Shown here: positions 36,928 to 45,039 of the stretch, piece by piece | Layout: every line of letters starts with the position of its first letter | How positions within the stretch are numbered: position 1 is the first letter of the stretch | Source of the DNA: Engelhardtia mirabilis | GTDB taxonomy: Bacteria > Planctomycetota > UBA1135 > GCA-002686595 | DNA: 64,000 nucleotides | Direction of reading: 5' to 3' | Assembly (NCBI GenBank): GCA_007751255.1 | Contig: CP036296.1 | Coordinates: forward strand, 2,046,001 to 2,110,000 | Position numbers and translations under genes: made by a program | Notes under the pieces: generated by a model | Database searches by the model: none | What the model was told of the DNA's origin: nothing | What the model saw: only the letters and a program-made list of their open reading frames with translations

Positions 36928-37967
36928 AGGTCCTGATCCTCACCAAGTCCGACGACAATCAGTCCATCGCCGACGTCACGCGCGCCTTGAACGAGCGCGG
37001 GGCCGAGGTACTGCGGTTGGACACCGATCACTTTCCGGGCGAGGTACGCATGTCCGAGCGGGCCGGGGCGGAGGGGGTCGAGCTCGAGCTGACGACCCCC
37101 GCCGGATCGGCGCGGCTGTCCGAGGTCGACGCGCTCTGGCACCGCCGCCTGGCCTTCGGAGCTCGGCTGCCCGAGGGCATCGACCACCAACAACGGGTGG
37201 CGGCGATCGAAGAGAGCAAGCGCAGCCTGATGGGCGCACTCGGCGCCGCGCCCTGCTTCAAGGTCGATCCGATGTGGCGCATCCGGCACGCCGGACAGAA
37301 GTCGCTCCAACTTGCGGTCGCGCGCGAGGTCGGACTCGATCTGCCGCGGACCCTGGTCTCCAACGACGCCGACGCCCTGCGCGAGTTCTGGGATGCGTGC
37401 GACGGCAAGGTGGTGGCCAAGATGCAGTCCTCGTTCGCCATCTACGACGACGATGGCAACGAGAACGTCGTGTTCACGAACACCCTGTCCCAAGCGGACA
37501 TCGACGACCCCCAGGGTCTCGAGCTCTGCCCGATGACCTTCCAGGAGAAGCTGGAGAAGCGCTTGGAACTGCGCGTCACCGTGGTCGGCGACCGGGTCTT
37601 CAGCGCCGCGGTGGACTCGGCCCGCATGGAGGGCGCCGAGGTCGACTGGCGCCGCAAGGGCGCGCAGTTGATCGGTGCCTGGAAAGAGCACCAGCTTCCG
37701 GCTGACGTCGAGCGCGGCTGCCTGGACCTGATGGACCGGCTGCAGCTCAACTACGGGGCGATCGACATCGTCGCTACGCCCCAGGGGCGCCACGTTTTCC
37801 TCGAGGTGAACCCCTCCGGGGAGTTCTTCTGGCTCGAGCGCGAACCGGGGCTGCCGATCGCCGCTGCCCTCGCGGATGTGCTCACAGGTCGCGCACCGCG
37901 GCGCGAGGAGCTGCACGAGACGATGTCGGGGGCGGGGATCGCGGCAGTCATGCCGCAGCGCGCCTGA
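36924..37967 (+). CDS. ATP-grasp graspetide ligase 2 (MvdD/MdnC-like)
   Basis: 347 aa from a TTG at 36924 that overlaps the stop of ligase 1 (TTGA), giving the usual N-terminus KVLILTKSDDNQSIADVTRA and LRLDTDHFPGEVRMS. The SDDNxSI start resembles the ester-forming MvdD/MdnC group. Then ALWHRRLAFG, QKSLQLAVAREVGLDLPRTL, GKVVAKMQSSFAIYDDDGNE (ATP Lys, flexible loop), FQEKLEKRLELRVTVVGDRV and HVFLEVNPSGEFFWLE with the E-x-N metal site. Two different ligases per cluster, one for esters and one for the lactam, is the microviridin arrangement; which is which here is inference. A G-run-rich stretch follows the stop. Confidence 0.92.
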   Translation: MKVLILTKSDDNQSIADVTRALNERGAEVLRLDTDHFPGEVRMSERAGAEGVELELTTPAGSARLSEVDALWHRRLAFGARLPEGIDHQQRVAAIEESKRSLMGALGAAPCFKVDPMWRIRHAGQKSLQLAVAREVGLDLPRTLVSNDADALREFWDACDGKVVAKMQSSFAIYDDDGNENVVFTNTLSQADIDDPQGLELCPMTFQEKLEKRLELRVTVVGDRVFSAAVDSARMEGAEVDWRRKGAQLIGAWKEHQLPADVERGCLDLMDRLQLNYGAIDIVATPQGRHVFLEVNPSGEFFWLEREPGLPIAAALADVLTGRAPRREELHETMSGAGIAAVMPQRA

Positions 37968-37976
37968 GACCGCGGC

Positions 37977-38000
37977 GGGGGCGCGGGGGGGGCGCGGGGG
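37977..38000 (+). other. G-run cluster downstream of the graspetide operon
   Basis: Runs of 5, 8 and 5 G separated by CGC lie right after the ligase 2 stop. The 8-G run can give two tracts, so a G-quadruplex is possible in the transcript or DNA. It lies in the 202-bp gap before the convergent peroxidase gene and might act in transcription end or RNA stability. Confidence 0.4.
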
Positions 38001-38169
38001 CGAGGTCCGCGGCGACTCCGGGGTGAATCCCGAGGCCAGCCGCGGTCCCGCAAGGTTCACCGCGAGCGCCCGTCGTCGAGCGCCGCGACTCTCTGGGGTC
38101 GCGGCGCCCCCGAAGGTGCCTACGGGCCTTCGAATCGGGCGCCGATCGAAGCTCGACTCCTGCGGCGGA

Positions 38170-39792
38170 TCAGTGGATCGGCCACGAGAGTCCACTCGTT
38201 GCGGCGATCCCGGAGCTGGCGCCGCCGTCGACGACGAACCACTGGCCGGCCAGTCCCAGTCCCACCAGGGCCGGGGCATCGGGAAGCGGCAGGGGCACGG
38301 TCGCGTGGCCGAACCCGTCCGGCCCGGGAGCGGTGGCCGTCGCGGCCGCAACCAGCAGCTTGCCCGGATCCACGTAGACCGACGCGTCGAGCAGGGTCGT
38401 GCCGAGCGGAGCCTGCGAGGCAGAGATCGCCAAGAGGGCGGTCGTACCGGGCAGGGCCTCACGCAGGCCGAGCTTGAAGTCCGGGCTGCCGGCGGCCGCC
38501 GGGGCGGTGCGGATCCAACGCGGTGTCACGCCTCCCGTCCCAGGGTGTCCCGGCCCGAGCTCGACCAGCTCCGCGGCCACGCGTTCACTGGCTAGGACCG
38601 GCCTGTCGAAGGGGAACAGTTCGTTCGCCACCCGCGGGTCGGTCAGGCCGTTGGCCAGGAACTCGACCACGTCGGGCAGGGCCGGGGGCGGGATCTGAAC
38701 CGCCTGGACCAGGGGATCCTGGTTGAACGGGAACTGCTGTACGCCCGGGCCGTCGACGTAGAAGTCGAGCACCTCGGCCAGACTCGCCAGTTGGCCGTTA
38801 TGCATGAAGCGCGGCTTGAGCCCGACGTTGCGGAGCGTCGGGACCTTGAAGCGACCGCGGTCGGCCGGGTTGCCCGTGACCTCGAACCGGCCGGGATCCT
38901 CTTGCCACGGGCGCAGACCGATGTTGCGGAAGGTCTGGTCGGAGAACAGCGGCCCCGAGTGGCACACGTTGCAACTCGTGGCCGTGAAGGCCGTGAAGCC
39001 GGCTTGCTGGCTCGGTGTGAGCGCGTTCGGATCCCCCGCGATGAAGGCGTCGAACGGCGTCTGGTCCGGGATCAGCGTGCGTTGGTAGGTGGCGAGCGCC
39101 CGCCCGATACGGTCGGCGTCGATGGCGGGGCTGCCGAAGGCGGCGGCGAACAGCTCGGGATAGGTCGGGTCCGCTGCCAGAGCCGCCGCCATGTCCGGGG
39201 GCAGTTCGGTCGCCAGGGCCATTGGCCGCACGGCCGCGAGCTTCGAGCGCACCTGGTCCCAGGTGCGGCCCGCGTGGGCCATCTCGACCTCGGACAGGAT
39301 CGGCCCTACGGCCTGGGATTCGAGGGCGGCCGCGAAGTTCAGGGAGATCGCGCCGGTCTCCGGATTCACGAACTGGTTCGGCGCGCGGCCGTCCCAGAAC
39401 AGCTCGGGCGAGTAGGCCGCGCCGATCATGGTGGGCGCGGTGCGCGGGGTGCTCTGCTCGTCGAGGCCGAAGACCGCGTCGGGCTGGTAGTCGTTGTTCG
39501 CGTCGGCGCGCACCACGCCCGGCGAGCCGAGGGCGTCGTCGAAGGGGCCAGGGAGCGCGCCGGGGTCCAGACTGAAGCGCGGATCGGCGCCGCCGCTGGC
39601 GGGCAGGTGACAGGTGGCGCAGGCCACGGTGTCGTCGCTGGAGAGCTGCTCTTCGAAGAACAGCAGCTTGCCGAGCACCCGCTTCGACTCGGTGATGGGG
39701 TTCCCCGGCGGAACCGGGACGGGCGGGAGCTGGGCGGCGACAAGGGAACCCGAGGAGAGCACCGCGAGGCCGATCAGAGTCTGGCGAATCAT
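38170..39792 (-). CDS. Di-haem cytochrome c peroxidase / MauG-family protein
   Basis: 540 aa from the ATG at 39792 with a signal peptide (residues ~1-20, LIGLAVLSSGSLVAA). Two haem c sites: CATCH (near residue 60) and CNVCH (near residue 275), with RTAPTMIGAAYSPELFWDGR, NPADRGRFKVPTLRNVGLKP and RFMHNGQLASLAEVLDFY typical of bacterial di-haem peroxidases. The last ~120 residues, after GHPGTGGVTP, are an extra beta-rich domain like those ending the ELW and FG-GAP proteins. Likely periplasmic peroxide reduction or oxidation of a partner. Convergent with the graspetide operon, divergent from the SDR at 39968. Confidence 0.9.
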   Translation of the reverse strand: MIRQTLIGLAVLSSGSLVAAQLPPVPVPPGNPITESKRVLGKLLFFEEQLSSDDTVACATCHLPASGGADPRFSLDPGALPGPFDDALGSPGVVRADANNDYQPDAVFGLDEQSTPRTAPTMIGAAYSPELFWDGRAPNQFVNPETGAISLNFAAALESQAVGPILSEVEMAHAGRTWDQVRSKLAAVRPMALATELPPDMAAALAADPTYPELFAAAFGSPAIDADRIGRALATYQRTLIPDQTPFDAFIAGDPNALTPSQQAGFTAFTATSCNVCHSGPLFSDQTFRNIGLRPWQEDPGRFEVTGNPADRGRFKVPTLRNVGLKPRFMHNGQLASLAEVLDFYVDGPGVQQFPFNQDPLVQAVQIPPPALPDVVEFLANGLTDPRVANELFPFDRPVLASERVAAELVELGPGHPGTGGVTPRWIRTAPAAAGSPDFKLGLREALPGTTALLAISASQAPLGTTLLDASVYVDPGKLLVAAATATAPGPDGFGHATVPLPLPDAPALVGLGLAGQWFVVDGGASSGIAATSGLSWPIH

Positions 39793-39967
39793 GGGGATGG
39801 TCGGTCGAGGGTCGATCGACCTCGCGCCGGTCGCGGGCGAGGTCGGTGGCGGAGTGGTCCTGGGGTCTCGATCGGCGTTGAACCGCTTCCGGGAGGGCGG
39901 GTTCCGATTGGGTTTGTCCGGGCGATCGGTAGTCGATGGTCCGCGCACCAACCCCTAGTCTCCCCGC

Positions 39968-40768
39968 GTGAGTCACCTCGCCCTCGTCACCGGCGGCAGC
40001 GCCGGCATCGGTCGCGCGATCTGCCTGGCCCTGGCTGCGCCCGAGCGGACCGTGCTGGTGGCCTCGCGGCGCCTCGCGGCCTGTGAAGCCGTCGCCGAGC
40101 AGATCCGCTCCGTCGGGGGGCGTGCCGCCGCGCTGGAGCTGGACGTGACCCGCGCCGATTCGATCGCGGCGGCGGCGGGGCGCGTGGCGGAGCTGGAGGA
40201 CATCGGCGGGCCACTGACCGAGCTGGTCAACAACGCAGGCGCGGTCGACGTACACGGCGCCTTCGAGCAGCCGGCGGGCCTAGCGGGCGATGTGTGGAAG
40301 CGGCAGTTCGACGTCAACTTCCACGGTCCGCGGCGCCTGATCGAGGCCTTCATCGGGCCCATGCGCTCACGCGGGATCGGTCGCATCGTCAACGTCGCCT
40401 CCGCTGCGGGTCTGCGAGCCTTCCCCTCGATCGCGGCCTACGTCGCCGCCAAACACGCCATGGTCGGCTACACGCGCGCGGCGGCCATGGAGCTCTCCGG
40501 CAGCGGCGTGACCATGGCGGCGGTCTGCCCCTACTACGTCGACTCGCCGATGATCGACCGCGGAGCGGCCGAGCTGGCCGCGGACCGGGGCTGGAGCCGC
40601 GAGCGCGCCTTGGCCGAGTTCGCCGGGCGCAACCCGGGCGGGCGCCTCTTGTCCATGGATGAGGTGGCCGCCGCCGTGGTCGACCTGTTGAAGTCCGGCT
40701 GCAACGGTCGCGTGCTGGTGCTCGACGGTGGCCCCCCGCGGGAGGCTTCCGAGGAGCCGGAGCCCTAG
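39968..40768 (+). CDS. SDR-family oxidoreductase (paralogue of the 17719 gene)
   Basis: 266 aa from a GTG at 39968, with the nucleotide site TGGSAGIG starting 8 residues in. NNAG, then SAAGLRAFPSIAAYVAAK (catalytic Ser is not obvious: VASAAGL gives S before AAG; Tyr-x3-Lys is present) and CPYYVDSPM. The C-terminal RNPGGRLLSMDEVAAAVVDL matches the 17719 SDR. It is followed after 17 bp by ridA, a likely operon. The pairing suggests oxidation or reduction of an intermediate that yields enamines or imines, which RidA hydrolyses; the substrate is not identifiable. Confidence 0.87.
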   Translation: MSHLALVTGGSAGIGRAICLALAAPERTVLVASRRLAACEAVAEQIRSVGGRAAALELDVTRADSIAAAAGRVAELEDIGGPLTELVNNAGAVDVHGAFEQPAGLAGDVWKRQFDVNFHGPRRLIEAFIGPMRSRGIGRIVNVASAAGLRAFPSIAAYVAAKHAMVGYTRAAAMELSGSGVTMAAVCPYYVDSPMIDRGAAELAADRGWSRERALAEFAGRNPGGRLLSMDEVAAAVVDLLKSGCNGRVLVLDGGPPREASEEPEP

Positions 40769-40785
40769 CCGGTTACCATCCCCCT

Positions 40786-41190
40786 ATGGAACTCGAGAGC
40801 ATTGAGCCGCAAGGCTGGGCTGCGCCCAAGGGCTACAGCAACGGCGTCCGCGTGCGCGCGGCCAGCGAGCTGCTCTTCGTCGCCGGACAGATCGCCTGGG
40901 ATGCCCAGCAACGGCTCGTCGGACGCGGCGACTTCCACGCCCAGTTCCGCCAAGCCCTGGAGAACGTCTGCGCGGTGGTCCGCGCAGCCGGCGGCGAGCC
41001 CGCGCACATCGCACGCCTGACGATCTACGTCACCGACAAGCGCGCCTACCTGTCGGACCTCAAGGCGATCGGCGCCGCCTACCGCGAGACCATCGGCCGA
41101 CACTTCCCCGCCATGGCGCTGGTGCAGGTCGCGGACCTGCTGGAAGAGGGCGCGATGGTCGAGATCGAGGCGACCGCGGCGCTCGGCTGA
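40786..41190 (+). CDS. ridA: RidA-family enamine/imine deaminase
   Basis: 134 aa. Family features: GWAAPKGYSNGVRV near the start, ELLFVAGQIAWDAQQRLVG, FHAQFRQALENVCAVVRAAG, ARLTIYVTDKRAYL and FPAMALVQVADLLEEGAMVE. The Arg of canonical RidA (in the xRxxx(L/I)xxLPxx region) falls in LVQVADLLEEGAMVEIEA, so this is one of the diverged RidA subfamilies, often seen in aromatic acyl-CoA gene sets. Its stop lies 44 bp before the large palindrome. Confidence 0.85.
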   Translation: MELESIEPQGWAAPKGYSNGVRVRAASELLFVAGQIAWDAQQRLVGRGDFHAQFRQALENVCAVVRAAGGEPAHIARLTIYVTDKRAYLSDLKAIGAAYRETIGRHFPAMALVQVADLLEEGAMVEIEATAALG

Positions 41191-41233
41191 CGTCGGGCGG
41201 ACGGTGAGTTTGGTCCGTGCGGTGGGGCGTACG

Positions 41234-41354
41234 GTGCCGTGGGACGTACGGTGCCGGGAACAGTTGTCCCAGCGGCGACTAGCGGCGTTGCGGAACGCAA
41301 CGCCGCTAGTCGCCGCTGGGACAACTGTTCCCGGCACCGTACGTCCCACGGCAC
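41234..41354. repeat. Perfect 59-bp inverted repeat with 3-nt loop
   Basis: Arms 41234-41292 and 41296-41354 are exact reverse complements around GAA. An outer 11-bp arm continues the pairing (41210-41220 with 41351-41361, which uses the end of the right arm) if a 13-nt left-side insertion is skipped; that insertion is part of an imperfect 17-bp duplication. It lies between the convergent ends of ridA (41190) and murQ, and the murQ stop (41306) is inside the right arm. It could be a strong bidirectional terminator or a MITE-like insertion. Confidence 0.9.
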
Positions 41355-42262
41355 GGACCAATCACCGCACGCAGCACCCCTCCCGCGGCGGCGAGTCGCT
41401 CCCGGGCCCGCTCGGGCGTCTCCCCCGTGCGCGCGGCGACGACGGCGGTCTTCAGCTCGCCGTCGCAGCGCGCGAGTAGCGCCTGCGCCGCAGCGCCGTC
41501 GATTCCGCCGATCTCGCCCAGGATCCGCAGCACCCGCCCACGCAGCTTGGCGTTCTTGGCCTGCAGGTCGACCATCAGGTCGCCGTAGGTCTTGCCCAGC
41601 CGGACCATCGCGCCGGTGGAGAGCTGGTTCAGCACCAGCTTCGTCGCGGTGCCGGCCTTGAGGCGCGTCGAACCGCTGACCACCTCGGGGCCGACGACCA
41701 CCGTGATCGCGAGTTCCGCGGCGCGCGACAGGTCGGACCCCGCCACGCACGACAGCCCGATCGTGAAAGCGCCCCGCTCGCGCGCACGCGCGATAGCGCG
41801 CAGGACGTAGGGGGTGCTCCCGCTGGCCGCGATGCCCACGAGGACGTCGCGCTCCGACAGCTCGATCGAATCGAGGTCGCGCACGGCCGATCCGCCGTCG
41901 TCCTCGGCGCCCTCGACCGCGCTGGTCAGGGCCTCGCGGCCGCCGGCGATCAGGCCGATCACCTGTCCCGGCGGCGTGGAGAAGGTCGGCGGGCACTCGC
42001 TGGCGTCGAGCACGCCGAGCCGGCCCGAGGTGCCGGCGCCGATGTAGACCAAGCGCCCACCCCGCCCCAAGCGCAGGGCGATCGCGTCGACGCCGCGCGC
42101 GATCGCCTCCGAGGCCTCGCCTACGGCGGCGGCGACGCGGGCGTCCTCGCTGTTCATCAGCCGCACCAGCTCGAGGCTCGAGAGGCCGTCGAGTCCGGCT
42201 GCGGCCGCGAGCCGACCTTCGGTGGTCGCGAGCGCGACGTCGTCGCTGGGGGAATCGGTCAT
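41306..42262 (-). CDS. murQ: N-acetylmuramic acid 6-phosphate etherase
   Basis: 318 aa from the ATG at 42262. SIS-fold enzyme that removes lactate from MurNAc-6-P to give GlcNAc-6-P, in peptidoglycan recycling. Motifs: RLVYIGAGTSGRLGVLDASE and CPPTFSTPP (catalytic Glu region), IAGGREAL, VEGAEDDG, DVLVGIAASGSTPYVLRAI, LKAGTATKLVLNQLSTGAMV and KTYGDLMVDLQAKNAKL. Size is close to E. coli MurQ (298 aa), with ~17 extra residues at the C-terminus (GPCRGTYGAGNSCPSGD) encoded by the palindrome arm, so the native end was probably replaced. It is divergent from the symporter gene; murQ, symporter and anmK form one functional cluster. Confidence 0.93.
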   Translation of the reverse strand: MTDSPSDDVALATTEGRLAAAAGLDGLSSLELVRLMNSEDARVAAAVGEASEAIARGVDAIALRLGRGGRLVYIGAGTSGRLGVLDASECPPTFSTPPGQVIGLIAGGREALTSAVEGAEDDGGSAVRDLDSIELSERDVLVGIAASGSTPYVLRAIARARERGAFTIGLSCVAGSDLSRAAELAITVVVGPEVVSGSTRLKAGTATKLVLNQLSTGAMVRLGKTYGDLMVDLQAKNAKLRGRVLRILGEIGGIDGAAAQALLARCDGELKTAVVAARTGETPERARERLAAAGGVLRAVIGPCRGTYGAGNSCPSGD

Positions 42263-42330
42263 GGAAGTCGTCGCGCGGGGTCGCCATGCTCGGCGCGGCT
42301 CTCGATCGTACTGCGACCGAGCTCCCGACC

Positions 42331-43794
42331 ATGACCCTCGGCGCGATCGACTTGGCCGTCCTGGCCCTCTACATGGCGGGCGCCCTGGTGCTCGGGCTGT
42401 GGGTCGGTCGCGGTCAGCGCAGCGTGGACAGCTACCTGGTGGGGGGGCGCGACCTGCCCTGGTGGGCGATCCTGGGTTCCATCGTCGCGACCGAGACCAG
42501 CACGGCCACGGTGCTCTCCGTGCCCGGCCTGGCCTACGCCCAGGGCACCGGCGACCTGCGCTTCCTGCAGTTGCCCCTGGGCTACCTGGTCGGGCGGGTG
42601 CTGATCACCCTGTTCCTGCTGCCGGCCTACTTCCGCGGCGCGATCGTCTCGGCCTACGAGATCCTGCGCGAGCGGTTCGGCGGCTCGACCGAGCGCACGG
42701 CGTCGCTGATCTTCCTGGTCACCCGCAACCTCATCGACGGCCTGCGGCTGTTCCTGACGGCCATCGCCCTGGAGCAGGTCCTGGGCTGGCCGCTCTTGAC
42801 CTGCGTGATGCTGATCGCGTCGGTGACGATCGTCTACACGGCCTTCGGGGGCATGCGTTCGATCGTCTGGAACGACTGCGTGCAGTTGGTCGTGTACCTG
42901 CTCGGCGGCGTCGCGGTCCTGTGGGTGGCGGTCGACGGCTTGCCCGGCGGCTTCGACGAGTTGGCGCGCTTCGGCGCCGAGACCGGGCGTTGGCGGGTGA
43001 TCGACCCCACCTGGTCCCTGGCCGATCCGATGGTGCTGATCGCCGGGCTGGTCGGCGGCACGTTCCTGACCCTCGGCGTGCACGGGACCGACCAGATGCT
43101 CGTGCAGCGTTACCTCTCGGCCCGCAGCCAGCGGGACGCGGGCCGAGCCCTGATCGGCAGCGGCTTCGTCGTCATCGCCCAGTTCGCCCTGTTCCTGGTG
43201 GTCGGCGTGGCCCTGGCCGCCCACGAGTCCGCCCACGGCGTCCAGCCCGTCTCCGGCGACCGGGCCCTGGCGCGGTTCGTGGTGGAAGAGCTGCCGCGCA
43301 ACGTCGGCCTGGTCGGCCTGATCCTGGCCGCGATCTTCGCGGCGACCATGTCGACCCTCTCGAGTTCCCTCAGCGCCAGCGCGTCGACCCTGGTCAGCGA
43401 CTGGATCCGGCCCCTCTGCAAGCGCGAGCCCGAGCCCCGGCGCCTGCTGGCCTGGACCCGCGTGGCCACGGTGGCCTTCGCGGCGCTCCAAGTCGTCGTG
43501 GTCCTGGGCGCGGTCGGCATCAGCCGCAGCGTGGTGACCGAAGCCCTGGCCGTGGCCGGCTTCTCGGCGGGCCTGTTGCTGGGCGTCTTCGCCCTGGCCC
43601 TCTTGGTTCCGCGCGCGGACCAGCGGGCTGCGCTCGTCGGCCTGGTGGCCGGCACACTCTGCTTGCTGGGCGTGCGCTTCGGCCTGCCGCACCTGGGGCT
43701 GGCCGTCGCCTGGCCCTGGTATCCGGTGGTCGGCTCCCTGACGGTGGTCACCGTCGGCGTCGCGTCCGCGGCTCTGCGACACAGGGACGCTTGA
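42331..43794 (+). CDS. Sodium:solute symporter (SSS family)
   Basis: 487 aa from the ATG at 42331, which starts TM1 directly (MTLGAIDLAVLALYMAGALV); an ATG at 42286 would add 15 residues. About 13 TM helices. Family features: DSYLVGGRDLPWWAILGSIV, ATETSTATVLSVPG (Na+ site region), YEILRERFGGSTERTASLIF, VHGTDQMLVQRYLSA and FAATMSTLSSSLSASASTLV. It sits between murQ and anmK, so uptake of anhydro-MurNAc, MurNAc or a related sugar is likely. Confidence 0.88.
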   Translation: MTLGAIDLAVLALYMAGALVLGLWVGRGQRSVDSYLVGGRDLPWWAILGSIVATETSTATVLSVPGLAYAQGTGDLRFLQLPLGYLVGRVLITLFLLPAYFRGAIVSAYEILRERFGGSTERTASLIFLVTRNLIDGLRLFLTAIALEQVLGWPLLTCVMLIASVTIVYTAFGGMRSIVWNDCVQLVVYLLGGVAVLWVAVDGLPGGFDELARFGAETGRWRVIDPTWSLADPMVLIAGLVGGTFLTLGVHGTDQMLVQRYLSARSQRDAGRALIGSGFVVIAQFALFLVVGVALAAHESAHGVQPVSGDRALARFVVEELPRNVGLVGLILAAIFAATMSTLSSSLSASASTLVSDWIRPLCKREPEPRRLLAWTRVATVAFAALQVVVVLGAVGISRSVVTEALAVAGFSAGLLLGVFALALLVPRADQRAALVGLVAGTLCLLGVRFGLPHLGLAVAWPWYPVVGSLTVVTVGVASAALRHRDA

Positions 43795-43826
43795 CCACCT
43801 CGACCGGGCGCACCACGCTTCCACCC

Positions 43827-44960
43827 ATGGACCGCGACCTCCGTCCCTTCGTCCCCGTCCACGAGGGAGGCTCGCGCGTCGCCGCCGGCTGCATGACCGG
43901 CACCAGCATCGATGCGCTCGACGTGGTTTGGATCGAGGCCACCGGCTTCGGCCTCGACCTGCGTGCGAAGGTCGTCGACTACCGCCGGCGCGACCTCGGT
44001 CCCCTGCGCGAGCCCCTGCGCAGCCTGTGTCGCCAGGAGCCCGCCACGGCGCCGGCGATCGCGCGCCTGGCGCGCGACCTGGGCGCCCTGCACGCCGACG
44101 TGATCGCCCCCGAGGACCGCAGCGGCGCGCCGCCGCACCCGGACCTGATCGTCGTGCACGGCCAGACCGTGGCCCACGACGGCGAGGCCTCCTGGGCCCT
44201 GTTCGATCCACGGCCCCTGATCGCGCGGGTCGATTCGACCGTGGTTACCGACCTGCGCCTGGTCGACCAGGCCTGCGACGGGGAGGGCGCGCCGATCACG
44301 CCCCTGGCCGACTGGATCTTCCTGCGCGGGCCCGAGCCGCGCTGCGTGGTCAACCTGGGCGGCTTCTGCAACGTGACCTTCCTGCCCGCCGAGGACGAGC
44401 CGCACTCCCACGTGGAGGGGCGCGACGTGGGGCCGTGCAACCAGCTCCTGGACGAGGCCGCGCGGCGCTTCCTGGGCGAGCCCTTCGATGTGGACGGCGC
44501 GGCGGCCGCGGGCGGACAGGTCCACGGCGACGTGGCGGCCTCGCTGGTGCGCGGGCTGATCGCCATCGGCGGCCGCGGTCGCTCGTTGGGCACGGGCGAC
44601 GAGGGCTTCCACCTGCTCGACGCCCTCGAGGTCCTGCCGCCCGGCGACGCCCTGGCGACCCTCTCCACCGCGGTGGCCCTCTCGATCGCCCGCGGTCTGG
44701 TGGGGCGCGGGCGGGTGCTCCTGTTCGGTGGGGGAGCGCGGAACCTGGCCCTGGTCGACAACCTGCGGGGTGCCGTGCCGGACCAGCCGGTGCAGATCGG
44801 CGACGACGGCGCGAGCGGCCTGACGCCCGAATCGCGCGAGGGTGCCGCCATGGCCGTGCTCGGCCTCCTGGCGGCCGACGGCGTGGCCGTGACGCTGCCG
44901 GCGGTCACCGGTCGCGGCGAGACCCTGCACCTGGACGGACGCTGGATCCTGCCGAGGTAG
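43827..44960 (+). CDS. anmK: Anhydro-N-acetylmuramic acid kinase
   Basis: 377 aa from the ATG at 43827 (E. coli AnmK is 369). It cleaves the 1,6-anhydro ring and phosphorylates anhMurNAc to MurNAc-6-P, the substrate of MurQ. Signatures: GCMTGTSIDALDVVWIEA, DLIVVHGQTVAHDG, NLGGFCNVTFL, RDVGPCNQLLDEAARRFLGE (catalytic Asp), ALSIARGL and LLFGGGARN. With murQ and the symporter it makes a short cell-wall salvage pathway leading to GlcNAc-6-P. The gene is 32 bp after the symporter. Confidence 0.94.
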   Translation: MDRDLRPFVPVHEGGSRVAAGCMTGTSIDALDVVWIEATGFGLDLRAKVVDYRRRDLGPLREPLRSLCRQEPATAPAIARLARDLGALHADVIAPEDRSGAPPHPDLIVVHGQTVAHDGEASWALFDPRPLIARVDSTVVTDLRLVDQACDGEGAPITPLADWIFLRGPEPRCVVNLGGFCNVTFLPAEDEPHSHVEGRDVGPCNQLLDEAARRFLGEPFDVDGAAAAGGQVHGDVAASLVRGLIAIGGRGRSLGTGDEGFHLLDALEVLPPGDALATLSTAVALSIARGLVGRGRVLLFGGGARNLALVDNLRGAVPDQPVQIGDDGASGLTPESREGAAMAVLGLLAADGVAVTLPAVTGRGETLHLDGRWILPR

Positions 44961-45039
44961 CCGCCAAACGCCTGCGCCGCGATCCTTCGCGCGTGGTTGC
45001 CTCGGCCCGCCACCCGGGCGGCTATCCTCTCCCGCGCCC

